Both the position numbers and the translations under genes were made by a program. Positions 18,224 through 25,965 of a DNA stretch of 64,000 bases are shown here, in pieces. The notes beneath the pieces are model-generated. The model saw nothing but the letters and a program-made list of their open reading frames with translations, was not told the DNA's origin and did no database searches. Source of the stretch: Paenibacillus montaniterrae (GTDB lineage Bacteria; Bacillota; Bacilli; Paenibacillales; Paenibacillaceae); contig NZ_BOSE01000001.1 of NCBI RefSeq assembly GCF_018403185.1, forward strand, positions 372,001-436,000. The letters are read 5' to 3'. Numbering within the stretch: the first letter of the stretch is position 1; each line of letters begins with the position of its first letter.

Positions 18224-19186
18224 ATGAAAAAAGTAGAACGGATTAATATCATCATGCGGTATATAAACAACCGTGCCCACTTTACCATTTCAGAAATTAT
18301 GCAGGAATTTAACATTTCACGCTCGACTGCAATTCGAGATATAAGAGAAATTGAAGCGATGGGAATGCCGCTGGTCGCAGAAACCGGGCGCGACGGCGGC
18401 TATTTTGTCATGAACAATTCTGTTCTGCCCACAGTTCGCTTCACTGACAACGAAATTAAAGCGCTGTTTATTGCCTTTATGGCTACAAGAAACCTGCAGC
18501 TTCCTTATTTGCAGAGCCGCCAATCTTTAGCTGAAAAATTACTGGGCCTAATCTCGGAAAACCAGCAGGATGACCTTGTGCTGTTGAACCAAATTTTGCT
18601 CTTCGAAGGGACCAATCCTAACAATCCCGACTTGCTGGATCTATCAGACCTGCCCCATCCGATGCTGGAAAAGCTGATTCAAATTCTTTTGCAGGACAGT
18701 TATTTAATGTTGTCCATAGCGGAAGAAAAGCAAATAAAGTCGTATCCTATTTATCTTCTCCATATCTATCGCGAAAAAAGCGTCTGGCTTATTGAAGGCT
18801 TTGAGTTGGAGCAGCAAAGAAGACGGATTTTTCCTGTCGACAATCTTACTGATGTTCAACCATATCCGGTGAAAAAAAGAGTAAGCAGGAAAAAGATTAT
18901 CGAAATGGCCAACAAGCAGGAGGAAGCCTACAACCTCGTTCTGGAGCTTGGTCCAAAGGCGGTTGCCCAGTTTAAAAAATATCATCCTGTGAAGTTTTCC
19001 GTCTCCTATACGAATCCGTTTCAAACGACCGCCATCCTGAGAGCCTTTATTCATGTTCATCTACCTGAGGAATTAAGCGAAATGGCAAACTGGCTGCTAT
19101 TCCTGGGTGAAGATGTGAAGGTCAGAGAAATGCCTGAGCAGCTGCTGGATCATTTACAGCAGCGATTAAATTTATATTGCCCATAA
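18224..19186 (+). CDS. HTH/WYL-domain transcriptional regulator (YafY-like)
   Basis: A 320-residue regulator with an N-terminal HTH_11-type winged helix (about 1-60; IMQEFNISRSTAIRDIREIE) and a WYL domain (about 150-235; VWLIEGFELEQQRRRIFPVDNLTDV), then a C-terminal extension. WYL domains sense small ligands or nucleic acids. AGGAGGG precedes the ATG, and a plausible -10 TATAAT lies about 50 bp upstream. It is divergent from the GyrI-like operon and probably controls it. It ends 34 bp from helD, which converges. Confidence 0.85.
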   Translation: MKKVERINIIMRYINNRAHFTISEIMQEFNISRSTAIRDIREIEAMGMPLVAETGRDGGYFVMNNSVLPTVRFTDNEIKALFIAFMATRNLQLPYLQSRQSLAEKLLGLISENQQDDLVLLNQILLFEGTNPNNPDLLDLSDLPHPMLEKLIQILLQDSYLMLSIAEEKQIKSYPIYLLHIYREKSVWLIEGFELEQQRRRIFPVDNLTDVQPYPVKKRVSRKKIIEMANKQEEAYNLVLELGPKAVAQFKKYHPVKFSVSYTNPFQTTAILRAFIHVHLPEELSEMANWLLFLGEDVKVREMPEQLLDHLQQRLNLYCP

Positions 19187-19220
19187 TTAGGCTGTTCTCC
19201 TCAGCGTATCAGACACATTT

Positions 19221-21635
19221 CTAGCTTGTAAGCTCGTACAGGTCTGGATGGATGCCTTGCAGCAACGGCGACCATTCTCCAGTTGAGTAAAGCAGCAGCT
19301 GGTGCATTGCCCGCGTACAGGCCGTGTAGAGAAGCTTGCGCTCATTTTCATGGTTGTAGGCTTGAGCCGATGCTTCATAGATAAGAACGGCATCAAACTC
19401 CACTCCTTTGGCGAGATAAACAGGAATAACCATGACGCCTTTCTGGAAGGTGGCCGTTTCCTTCGTAATAAGCTGCACAGCCTCGCTTCCCTGCTGCTGC
19501 AATGCTTCATAGGCAGCGCGACTTTCGGCAGCCGTTTTCGTAATGATCGCAATAGATTCGAAGCCATCTGCTTGAAGAGCTGCGATATCGCTTAGCATCC
19601 GCTGCTCCCGCTGCTCTTCCCCTGCCAACTTGACAAGCAGCGGCTTTGCTCCGCTTCTGTCGAAGGGTACGATATCTGACGCATCCGTAAGCAGCATTTT
19701 CGTAAATTCCACAATTTCTCGCGTGGAGCGGTAGCTGCGCGTTAGCCGGATCAAGCTTGTTTCCGCTTCGCCATAAAGCCGCAGCAGCGGCGAATTGGCG
19801 TGCTGCAAGTTGGTAGACTGCATATAAATCGCCTGGCCAAAATCACCAAGCACGGTCATGCGGGCACGAGGAAACAGCTTTTTGAGGTACTCATATTGAA
19901 ACGGCGAGTAATCCTGCCCTTCATCAACAAAGACATGGCGAATTTCCTTATTCGTTCGCACCCCCTCAATCAGTTCCTTTAAATATAAATACGGTGTCGC
20001 ATCCTCATAATAAAGCTCGTGCCGATCCAGCTTTTGCTTCGTCTGCTGGCAAATTTCCGGCCATAGCTCCGGGAGCTCGCTCTCGCCCGTCTTCTCACGA
20101 TAGGCTGCTGTATCGTCAAACAATTGCGTGTACAGAGCATGGATATCGATAAATGCTAATTTCTTCACGCCTTGCCTTAACGGCTTAAAGCTGCTTTTGA
20201 CGATCATTTGCTTGAGCAATTCTTCCTCGCGCTCGGCGAAGTTAAAGTCGCCTTCATCCTCCCGGCGCTTATTGAATATGATCTCGCTGCCAATCGCGTA
20301 ATGCTCAGCCAGATCAAGAACTTCCCTTTCTTTATGCAGCTTGCTGAACACCTCTGCATACTGCTCGTTGTCGAGATAATTGATCTCCTCTTCCACCCAA
20401 GACGCGTTGCATTCCTTGCGTTCCAGCTGCTTCAGCTCCTGCATCAGCCAACGCTGCAGCAGCTCAATCCGATTGGACACGCGCAATGAGGAGTCGTAGC
20501 TGTAAAATTGCGTTCTTATTTGCTCGCCGCTAATCAGCTCGCGATCGCGAAACGTAATGCCCTTGAAAAGCATGCCTTCTCGTTCCAGCCACTGTGCATA
20601 GTTTTGCAGAGCTTGCAAAAAAGCTTCGGACGCCTTGTACTTGATCCCTTGCAGCCGCGCCTCATAATTGGCAGTCGATTGCGCCGTCAACACATATTCG
20701 ATTTGATCAAATGGGTCCTCCAGAGACAGCGACGAGCCAAGCCAGTATTCGAGAAATTCCTGCAGCGTAGTCTGCTGCATGTTTTCCTCGCCCAGCTCGG
20801 GAAGGACGGTAGATACATAGCTGTTGAAAATCGGATTGGGCGAGAACAGCACGATTTGGTCAGCCTTGAGCGTATCACGGTTTTTGTACAGCAAATACGC
20901 TACGCGCTGCAGAGCTGCCGATGTCTTTCCGCTGCCAGCCGCCCCTTGCACAATAAGCAGCCGGCTATGATCATCTCGGATAATCGCGTTTTGCTCCTTC
21001 TGGATCGTCGAAACAATACTTTTCATTTGCGAATCTGCACCTTTAGCCAGCGCTTGCTGAAGCAATTCATCGCCGATTGTGACGCTTGCATCGAACATAT
21101 TGCGCAGCTGTCCATTGTGAATTTGATATTGCCGCTTCAGCTCCATTGTGCCTGTAATGCGACCAATCGGCGTGTCGTAATAGGCAGCTCCGAGGGAATG
21201 GTCATAGTACAGACTTGCTATCGGCGTACGCCAATCATAAATGAGGAAGCTTAATTCATCCTCGTCGACGAAGGAGGAAACCCCAATATAAATTTGCTCG
21301 ATTGCGGTTTGTCCATCTTCAACAAAATCAATTCGTCCGAAATAAGGAGAAGGCAGCAGCCGATTCAGGCTCTTCCATTGCTGCTTAAGCAGCTTGTGGC
21401 CGCGCTCACGCTCGGATAGCAACGCCGCTTGCTGCTTGATCGCATAAAAGGTTTCTTCAAATTCTTCCTCTGAGCTCGTATTAACAGTAACGTCCTCCCA
21501 AAATCTTCTGCGAATGTCAGACGCCTGATTGTGCAGCTCGGAAACGAGCGGTTCCAATTCGGCAATTCTCGCCTTCAGTTTTTCACTAACGTAGTCCAGC
21601 CGCTCTTGTTCCTTGCGCCATTCCTTCTCTTCCAT
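19221..21635 (-). CDS. helD: HelD-type RNA polymerase recycling ATPase
   Basis: An 804-residue superfamily-1 helicase-like ATPase. It has an N-terminal coiled-coil arm (about 1-75), the SGxxD-like FGRIDFV and YIGVSSFVDEDELSFLIYDWRTPIASLYYD segments characteristic of HelD, Walker A GAAGSGKTSAALQRVAYLLY, Walker B VFVDEGQDYSPFQYEYL, and C-terminal RLTRSYRSTREIVEFT and KGVEFDAVLIYEA motifs. HelD removes stalled RNA polymerase from DNA; relatives in other bacteria protect the enzyme from rifamycins. The start at 21635 follows GAAGGAGTG. It is not a UvrD or RecB. Co-occurrence with rph nearby is notable. Confidence 0.9.
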   Translation of the reverse strand: MEEKEWRKEQERLDYVSEKLKARIAELEPLVSELHNQASDIRRRFWEDVTVNTSSEEEFEETFYAIKQQAALLSERERGHKLLKQQWKSLNRLLPSPYFGRIDFVEDGQTAIEQIYIGVSSFVDEDELSFLIYDWRTPIASLYYDHSLGAAYYDTPIGRITGTMELKRQYQIHNGQLRNMFDASVTIGDELLQQALAKGADSQMKSIVSTIQKEQNAIIRDDHSRLLIVQGAAGSGKTSAALQRVAYLLYKNRDTLKADQIVLFSPNPIFNSYVSTVLPELGEENMQQTTLQEFLEYWLGSSLSLEDPFDQIEYVLTAQSTANYEARLQGIKYKASEAFLQALQNYAQWLEREGMLFKGITFRDRELISGEQIRTQFYSYDSSLRVSNRIELLQRWLMQELKQLERKECNASWVEEEINYLDNEQYAEVFSKLHKEREVLDLAEHYAIGSEIIFNKRREDEGDFNFAEREEELLKQMIVKSSFKPLRQGVKKLAFIDIHALYTQLFDDTAAYREKTGESELPELWPEICQQTKQKLDRHELYYEDATPYLYLKELIEGVRTNKEIRHVFVDEGQDYSPFQYEYLKKLFPRARMTVLGDFGQAIYMQSTNLQHANSPLLRLYGEAETSLIRLTRSYRSTREIVEFTKMLLTDASDIVPFDRSGAKPLLVKLAGEEQREQRMLSDIAALQADGFESIAIITKTAAESRAAYEALQQQGSEAVQLITKETATFQKGVMVIPVYLAKGVEFDAVLIYEASAQAYNHENERKLLYTACTRAMHQLLLYSTGEWSPLLQGIHPDLYELTS

Positions 21636-21680
21636 AATAGTGAACACTCCTTCGCCATTTAAAATTTGGATAAAAGAGCA

Positions 21681-21710
21681 TTGACAAATCAAAGGTCACT
21701 GGTGTACAAT
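21681..21710 (+). promoter_or_regulatory. Promoter of the ROK-MFS unit
   Basis: TTGACA (21681-21686) and TACAAT (21705-21710) are 18 bp apart, followed by TAATTTAGG. The leader to the ROK ATG is about 165 nt and contains an intrinsic terminator. The element resembles the one at 16637-16666 (same hexamers, same spacing, TACAATTAA). Confidence 0.65.
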
Positions 21711-21821
21711 TAATTTAGGAAAAGAAATTAAAATGTATCATCCAGTTAAATATTGATTTTTCGCAATGCGCTACCCATTATATCATAGCGTTCTTTTTGT
21801 GTTCAATGTTTTTTTATACAT

Positions 21822-21847
21822 CTTGGCTGATCCAGCCAAGTTTTTTT
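21822..21847 (+). terminator. Terminator-like hairpin in the ROK leader
   Basis: CTTGGCTG (21822-21829) pairs with CAGCCAAG (21833-21840) across a 3-nt loop, followed by seven T. It lies between the promoter at 21681 and the ROK ATG at 21880, with no plus-strand gene upstream, so it is either an attenuator or the end of a short leader RNA. As a 19-bp palindrome it could instead be the regulator's operator. Confidence 0.6.
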
Positions 21848-21879
21848 ATTTTATCATTGTCGCATTTAAGGTGGGACTT

Positions 21880-22884
21880 ATGAAAAAAGCAAGTGCTAAT
21901 TTAATGAAGGAAATTAATTTAAATAATGTACGTCAAGTTATGAAGCGTGTAGAAACAGCTACCAAGCCTCAGCTCGCCTCTTTAACCAAGTTAAGCGTAG
22001 TTACGGTAAATTCCTTGATCAAGGAGCTGTATATGCTTGGTGAACTGTTTGAAGACGAAACGGTGCCTTCCAACGGAGGAAGGCCTGCATTAACCTACAA
22101 ATACAATTATAATTTCAGCCTCGGGCTTATCCTCTATTTAAAGGAAAACGACGGTCAGGAGCTGATTTCAGCAGCCATCATCAACTTGAAAAATGATTTG
22201 TTGGCAAATGAACAATTCGTGATGCCTACTTTCGATCGGCAGCGACTCTTTGCAATAATTGAACACTTTATAACGCTATATCCCTCAATCAAGGTGATCG
22301 GCATTGGTATTCCCGGTCAGGCTGTTAATGGTGAAATTACAGTAAGCAGCCATCATGAGCTGACCGGTTTTCGTATGATTGAAGAGATCGAATCACGTTT
22401 TGGGTTGCCTGTTATGATCGAAAACGATGTAAATGCTGCCATCTTCGGCTATGCAATGAAACACGAACTGGAAGCAGAGCAATGTATCCTTGGCATTTAC
22501 TTCCCGATGAAATACCCACCTGGCATGGGCATTTATCTTAATGGAGAGATTATTAAGGGGAAAAATGGCATGTCTGGAGAAATTAAATTTCTCCCTCTCA
22601 GCCTCGATTGGACGCTAGAAATGACGAAGGAAAGGTTCGTGCAAGCTGTCTGTCAAATTATCCATACCGTGAATGTCGTGCTCGCTCCAGACAAAATCGT
22701 CATCTATCAGTATCGGCTTGATGCTGACAGCTTGATGGCGGCGTGGGAAGCTTATCGCCGTCATCATCCAATGCCATCCGATCCGGAGGTTGTACTAAAG
22801 CAAACCTTTCAACAGGACTTTGAAGCGGGCATGCGCTCGCTAACCTTAAAGGAGCTAGAGCCTGCCCTACTTTTTTCACATTAA
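21880..22884 (+). CDS. ROK-family transcriptional regulator
   Basis: A 334-residue protein with an N-terminal winged helix (about 5-65; TKPQLASLTKLSVVTVNSLIKEL) followed by a ROK/actin-fold sugar-kinase-like domain (about 75-290; VIGIGIPGQAVNGEI and MIENDVNAAIFGYA). The zinc motif of true ROK kinases is not evident, fitting a regulator. The ATG at 21880 has AAGGTGG; the longer upstream frame would cross the leader terminator. It runs directly into the MFS gene in the -1 frame with a six-T run near its 3' end (22871-22876), so a fused product is conceivable. Confidence 0.8.
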   Translation: MKKASANLMKEINLNNVRQVMKRVETATKPQLASLTKLSVVTVNSLIKELYMLGELFEDETVPSNGGRPALTYKYNYNFSLGLILYLKENDGQELISAAIINLKNDLLANEQFVMPTFDRQRLFAIIEHFITLYPSIKVIGIGIPGQAVNGEITVSSHHELTGFRMIEEIESRFGLPVMIENDVNAAIFGYAMKHELEAEQCILGIYFPMKYPPGMGIYLNGEIIKGKNGMSGEIKFLPLSLDWTLEMTKERFVQAVCQIIHTVNVVLAPDKIVIYQYRLDADSLMAAWEAYRRHHPMPSDPEVVLKQTFQQDFEAGMRSLTLKELEPALLFSH

Positions 22885-22901
22885 GCAGTCTTATCATTTA
22901 T

Positions 22902-24077
22902 TTGGCGTTTATTAGCTTGGGACTTCCCGACTCCTTGCTAGGATCAGCATGGCCAGTCATGTGGCCTGAAATTGGAGCATCGATCGGCTCTGCGGGACTG
23001 ATTTCAATGATTATTGCGGGAGGCACGATCGTTTCAAGCTTGGTCAGCGGCTCTTTGATCCAACGCTTGGGCACAGGTAAAATTACGCTGCTTAGCTGCC
23101 TTCTTACTGCAGGAGCTTTGCTCGGTTTCTCGATCGCACCTTCGATGGTCTGGCTTGTCATGCTGGCGATCCCGCTTGGGCTGGGTGCAGGTGCAGTTGA
23201 TGCGGCTTTGAATCATTATGTTGCGGAAAATTATAAAGCGCATCATATGAACTGGTTGCACTGCTTTTGGGGCGTGGGCGCAACAATGGGGCCGATTATT
23301 ATGTCCTATTATGTTGCCGATCAGCACTCCTGGAGAAGCGGCTATACAACAGTTGCGATCATTCAGTTTGCGCTTGTCCTTATTTTATTGGTTACACTTC
23401 CTATGTGGAAGCGTGTCTCTGCTTTACGCGTACCGGAGCAGCCACCACAACTTGAAGAAGAAAATGATACTGCCGACAAGCTGCAGCATCAGCCAGCAGC
23501 TAAGTCCGGTATTTTAAGGATAAAAGGGGTAAAACCGACGCTAATAGCCTTTTTGTTCTACTGTGGAGTTGAGTCGACAGTAGGGCTGTGGGGAGCCAGC
23601 TATTTGGTTGGAGCGAAGAACATTGCAGCGGGTACAGCGGCGATGTGGGTCTCCTTTTATTATGGCGGAATTACAGTCGGACGGATGATTACTGGATTTA
23701 TTACGATGAAGATTTCCAATCGCCTGTTAATTCGCTTCGGCCAGCTCATTGCAATTGTCGGCGGAATTGTACTGCTGCTTCCGCTGCCGGCATCGTTGTC
23801 GCTCGTTGGTTTTGTATTGGTTGGCCTTGGTCTTGCGCCTATTTATCCAGGATTGCTGCATGAAACTCCAGCCAGATTCGGCAAAGCACATTCCGCGAAG
23901 CTTATGGGCTACCAAATGGCGGTTGCCTATACAGGAACAACGCTGCTTCCTCCTTTGTTCGGGTTTGCGGCCGCACAGATCAGCGTGCAATTATTCCCTT
24001 ATGTTGTGCTCGTATGTTTGCTCTTTATGTGGTTAAGCACAGAGAAAGTGAACCGCCAGTTAATGACACCTGCATGA
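22902..24077 (+). CDS. MFS transporter (start unclear, overlaps ROK gene in -1 frame)
   Basis: An MFS protein with about twelve helices; the first conventional start codon is a TTG at 22902 without a ribosome binding site, giving 391 residues. Translation upstream in the same frame reads FFTLSSLIIY directly before LAFISLGLPDSLLGSAWP, which completes the first helix and is typical of this MFS group. No ATG, GTG or TTG exists upstream in frame. Either a rare start codon is used, or a -1 slip on the T-run at 22871-22876 fuses it to the ROK regulator, or the sequence has an indel. The substrate is unknown; sugars are plausible given the ROK partner. Confidence 0.75.
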   Translation: MAFISLGLPDSLLGSAWPVMWPEIGASIGSAGLISMIIAGGTIVSSLVSGSLIQRLGTGKITLLSCLLTAGALLGFSIAPSMVWLVMLAIPLGLGAGAVDAALNHYVAENYKAHHMNWLHCFWGVGATMGPIIMSYYVADQHSWRSGYTTVAIIQFALVLILLVTLPMWKRVSALRVPEQPPQLEEENDTADKLQHQPAAKSGILRIKGVKPTLIAFLFYCGVESTVGLWGASYLVGAKNIAAGTAAMWVSFYYGGITVGRMITGFITMKISNRLLIRFGQLIAIVGGIVLLLPLPASLSLVGFVLVGLGLAPIYPGLLHETPARFGKAHSAKLMGYQMAVAYTGTTLLPPLFGFAAAQISVQLFPYVVLVCLLFMWLSTEKVNRQLMTPA

Positions 24078-24080
24078 AGA

Positions 24081-24130
24081 AGGCTTGTTCGGATTGTCAG
24101 CGTCACTGACTTTCCGAACAAGCCTTTTTT
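24081..24130 (+). terminator. Rho-independent terminator
   Basis: AGGCTTGTTCGGA pairs with TCCGAACAAGCCT, followed by a T-run. It ends the ROK-MFS unit. Confidence 0.9.
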
Positions 24131-24178
24131 ACTGCGAGAAGTCTGTATATGCGGTTAGAATTTTACTGGCAGCGCCGA

Positions 24179-24459
24179 TTAGCCTTGTGAAAATAATGAA
24201 AAATGCCAGTTTACTTCTTCCTCAGGGATGGCCAGCTTAAGCTCAAGCAATCGATTTAACAGTGTCGTAAACGCAACATCGCCTTCAACGCGGGCCATTC
24301 GTCTTCTTCGATAGGCGTTATTCCGCGATTTCCATCCTAGAAAGTCCCTTTCGATACGCCTGACTGATCGAGAATCATTTGAATCGATGTGTTTTCATAG
24401 CCAAGCTCGATAAATAATGTAAGCGCTGTATCCAGCAAGCTTTGTTAACGACTTCTCAT
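24179..24459 (-). pseudogene. TetR-family regulator remnant
   Basis: Minus-strand translation gives LLDTALTLFIELGYENTSIQ, MILDQSGVSKGTF and later EEDEWPALKAMLRLR and NWHFSLFSQG in different frames. The first part is a typical TetR helix-turn-helix. It has an early stop, a stop directly after SKGTF where YHYF is expected, further frameshifts, and a length about half of a normal TetR. It is a decayed gene between the MFS gene and ridA and explains the 24.13-24.50 kb gap. Confidence 0.75.
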
Positions 24460-24500
24460 ATATCGTCCTCGCCTCAAATTATTGTTTTCCAGCATTCAAT

Positions 24501-24549
24501 AAAAAGGGGCGGCTAGTGTCAGTTTCCACTGACTTTTCTAGACACCCCT
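24501..24549 (-). terminator. Terminator of the RidA-like gene
   Basis: On the minus strand AGGGG...CCCCT encloses GTCAGT-GGAA-ACTGAC and is followed by TTTTTATTG. Confidence 0.72.
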
Positions 24550-24558
24550 GCTAATTCA

Positions 24559-24951
24559 TTAAACTTCAGCACACCAAAGCTCAATTTCAATTTTCAATTC
24601 TGGCCAGCCTAATGCAGAAATATACGCAACAGTCATAGACGGGTATGCGGTTCTAAACAACTCATCCCATAGCGCGTAGAAATGCTCCCAATCTATCTCC
24701 TCTGTTGCCCATATATTTACCTTAATAACATTATCCTCATTCAGCCCTTCTGATTCTAGGACCCTTTTCATGTTTGCGAAAGTATTTGTGATTTGCTCAT
24801 TTAAGCTTGAAGGAATATGACCATTCATATCGGTTCCAACTTGGCCGGATGTAACAATCAAGCCCGCACCCTTTGGCACTCTAGTGATATGGCTGTAGTT
24901 GCCTACTGGCTTTGGCATAAACTCAGGATTTTTTCTAATAATGTTTTGCAT
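24559..24951 (-). CDS. RidA (YjgF/YER057c/UK114) family protein
   Basis: A 130-residue protein with the Rid fold: VPKGAGLIVTSGQVGTDMNG, the helix LNEQITNTFANMKRVLESEG, NVIKVNIWATEEIDW, and a C-terminal LKIEIELWCAEV strand. True RidA enzymes carry an Arg in the penultimate strand that contacts the imine substrate; here that region reads YPSMTVAYIS, so the deaminase Arg appears absent and it is probably a Rid subfamily with another role. Single gene with its own terminator. The 24952-25234 gap upstream shows nothing I can name beyond AT-rich sequence. Confidence 0.85.
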   Translation of the reverse strand: MQNIIRKNPEFMPKPVGNYSHITRVPKGAGLIVTSGQVGTDMNGHIPSSLNEQITNTFANMKRVLESEGLNEDNVIKVNIWATEEIDWEHFYALWDELFRTAYPSMTVAYISALGWPELKIEIELWCAEV

Positions 24952-25234
24952 AATATTACCTCACTCACTATAATAGTTTCTGCTTATTTTCTCGGCAAAT
25001 AGACAGACTTCACCAATTTCTGAATATTTTAGAAGAAAACAGCAGTAGAGTATCCATAGCCGACAGGTAAAAATTGAAGTTTGTTCTTCTTCATGCTCTG
25101 AATACTCCCCTTCCTTATAGTGTGAAATAATATATTCAATCAAAAATAGATATTGTTTTTCAAATCCAAGGATAATAATACCATAAGCTCTATCCTATGT
25201 TCAACGCTTAAGCCAAGATGCGGATAGCGATTTG

Positions 25235-25942
25235 CTAATAGCCGAAGAAGACATCCTTTTTAATATTTCGCTTTGGAATATTACGGCTTTGCACATGGGC
25301 AGCAACAGAGTCGACCATTGACTTCGATCCTGCAACAAAGTAGTTGCCATTGTCCTTATGCAAGGCGATAAACTTATCAATCTCTTGTTGTACGTCCTCT
25401 CTTCGATTCAAATAAGTGACCTCAACTAATGTATGAGCAGCAATTCGATCAAGCTCATCCTTAAATAGATAGGATTGATTGCTATCCATATAGAGCAGAT
25501 GGATTGGGCGCTCGTCTCCTCTTTTTTCTGCTTCCAATTGCTTCAGGATTGATCGAATTGGTGTGATGCCAATACCGCCTGCGACTAGCAGAGACGGACT
25601 GTTGTCATCCAAAGCAAACGCTCCTACAGGCCCCCCCATTTTGATGCTCATGCCCTGCTTCAATTCCAGCAGCGCCTTTTTAAAATCGCTCGGATTGCTG
25701 CTGATGCGCGTCGTAATTCGAACAACATTTTCTGCAGGAGCAGAAGCGATGCTGAAAGGGCGCGTATTATTTTTTATCGTCTTATGCGCAATGCTGAACA
25801 AGCCGTATTGTCCGGCGTTCCATGTCAAATGCTGCGGTTTTTCAAATAGAAAGCTGTACACATCGTCTGATTCTTTGAAGCTTTCCAGAAATAATAGCTC
25901 CTTCTTTTTGAATACCGCGATCATATCTTGAAAGAAACCCAT
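25235..25942 (-). CDS. Ferredoxin-NADP reductase-type flavoprotein
   Basis: A 235-residue FNR-fold oxidoreductase. RPFSIASAP (about residue 61) binds the flavin, the next segment contains MGGPVGAF, and the NAD(P) half begins with LLVAGGIGITPIRSIL and includes YFVAGSKSMV; it ends in the usual aromatic tail DVFFGY. There is no 2Fe-2S domain, so it must pass electrons to a separate partner. AAGGGAG precedes the ATG, 23 bp behind the UvrA-like gene, making it the fourth gene of the ArsR-SRPBCC-UvrA-like operon. The electron acceptor is unknown. Confidence 0.83.
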   Translation of the reverse strand: MGFFQDMIAVFKKKELLFLESFKESDDVYSFLFEKPQHLTWNAGQYGLFSIAHKTIKNNTRPFSIASAPAENVVRITTRISSNPSDFKKALLELKQGMSIKMGGPVGAFALDDNSPSLLVAGGIGITPIRSILKQLEAEKRGDERPIHLLYMDSNQSYLFKDELDRIAAHTLVEVTYLNRREDVQQEIDKFIALHKDNGNYFVAGSKSMVDSVAAHVQSRNIPKRNIKKDVFFGY

Positions 25943-25965
25943 TTTATCAGCTCCCTTACCGTCAT

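Noticed and set aside
24961..25143. 60-residue minus-strand frame between ridA and the flavin reductase
   Set aside because: No ribosome binding site, no recognisable domain and low-complexity composition; not listed as a gene.
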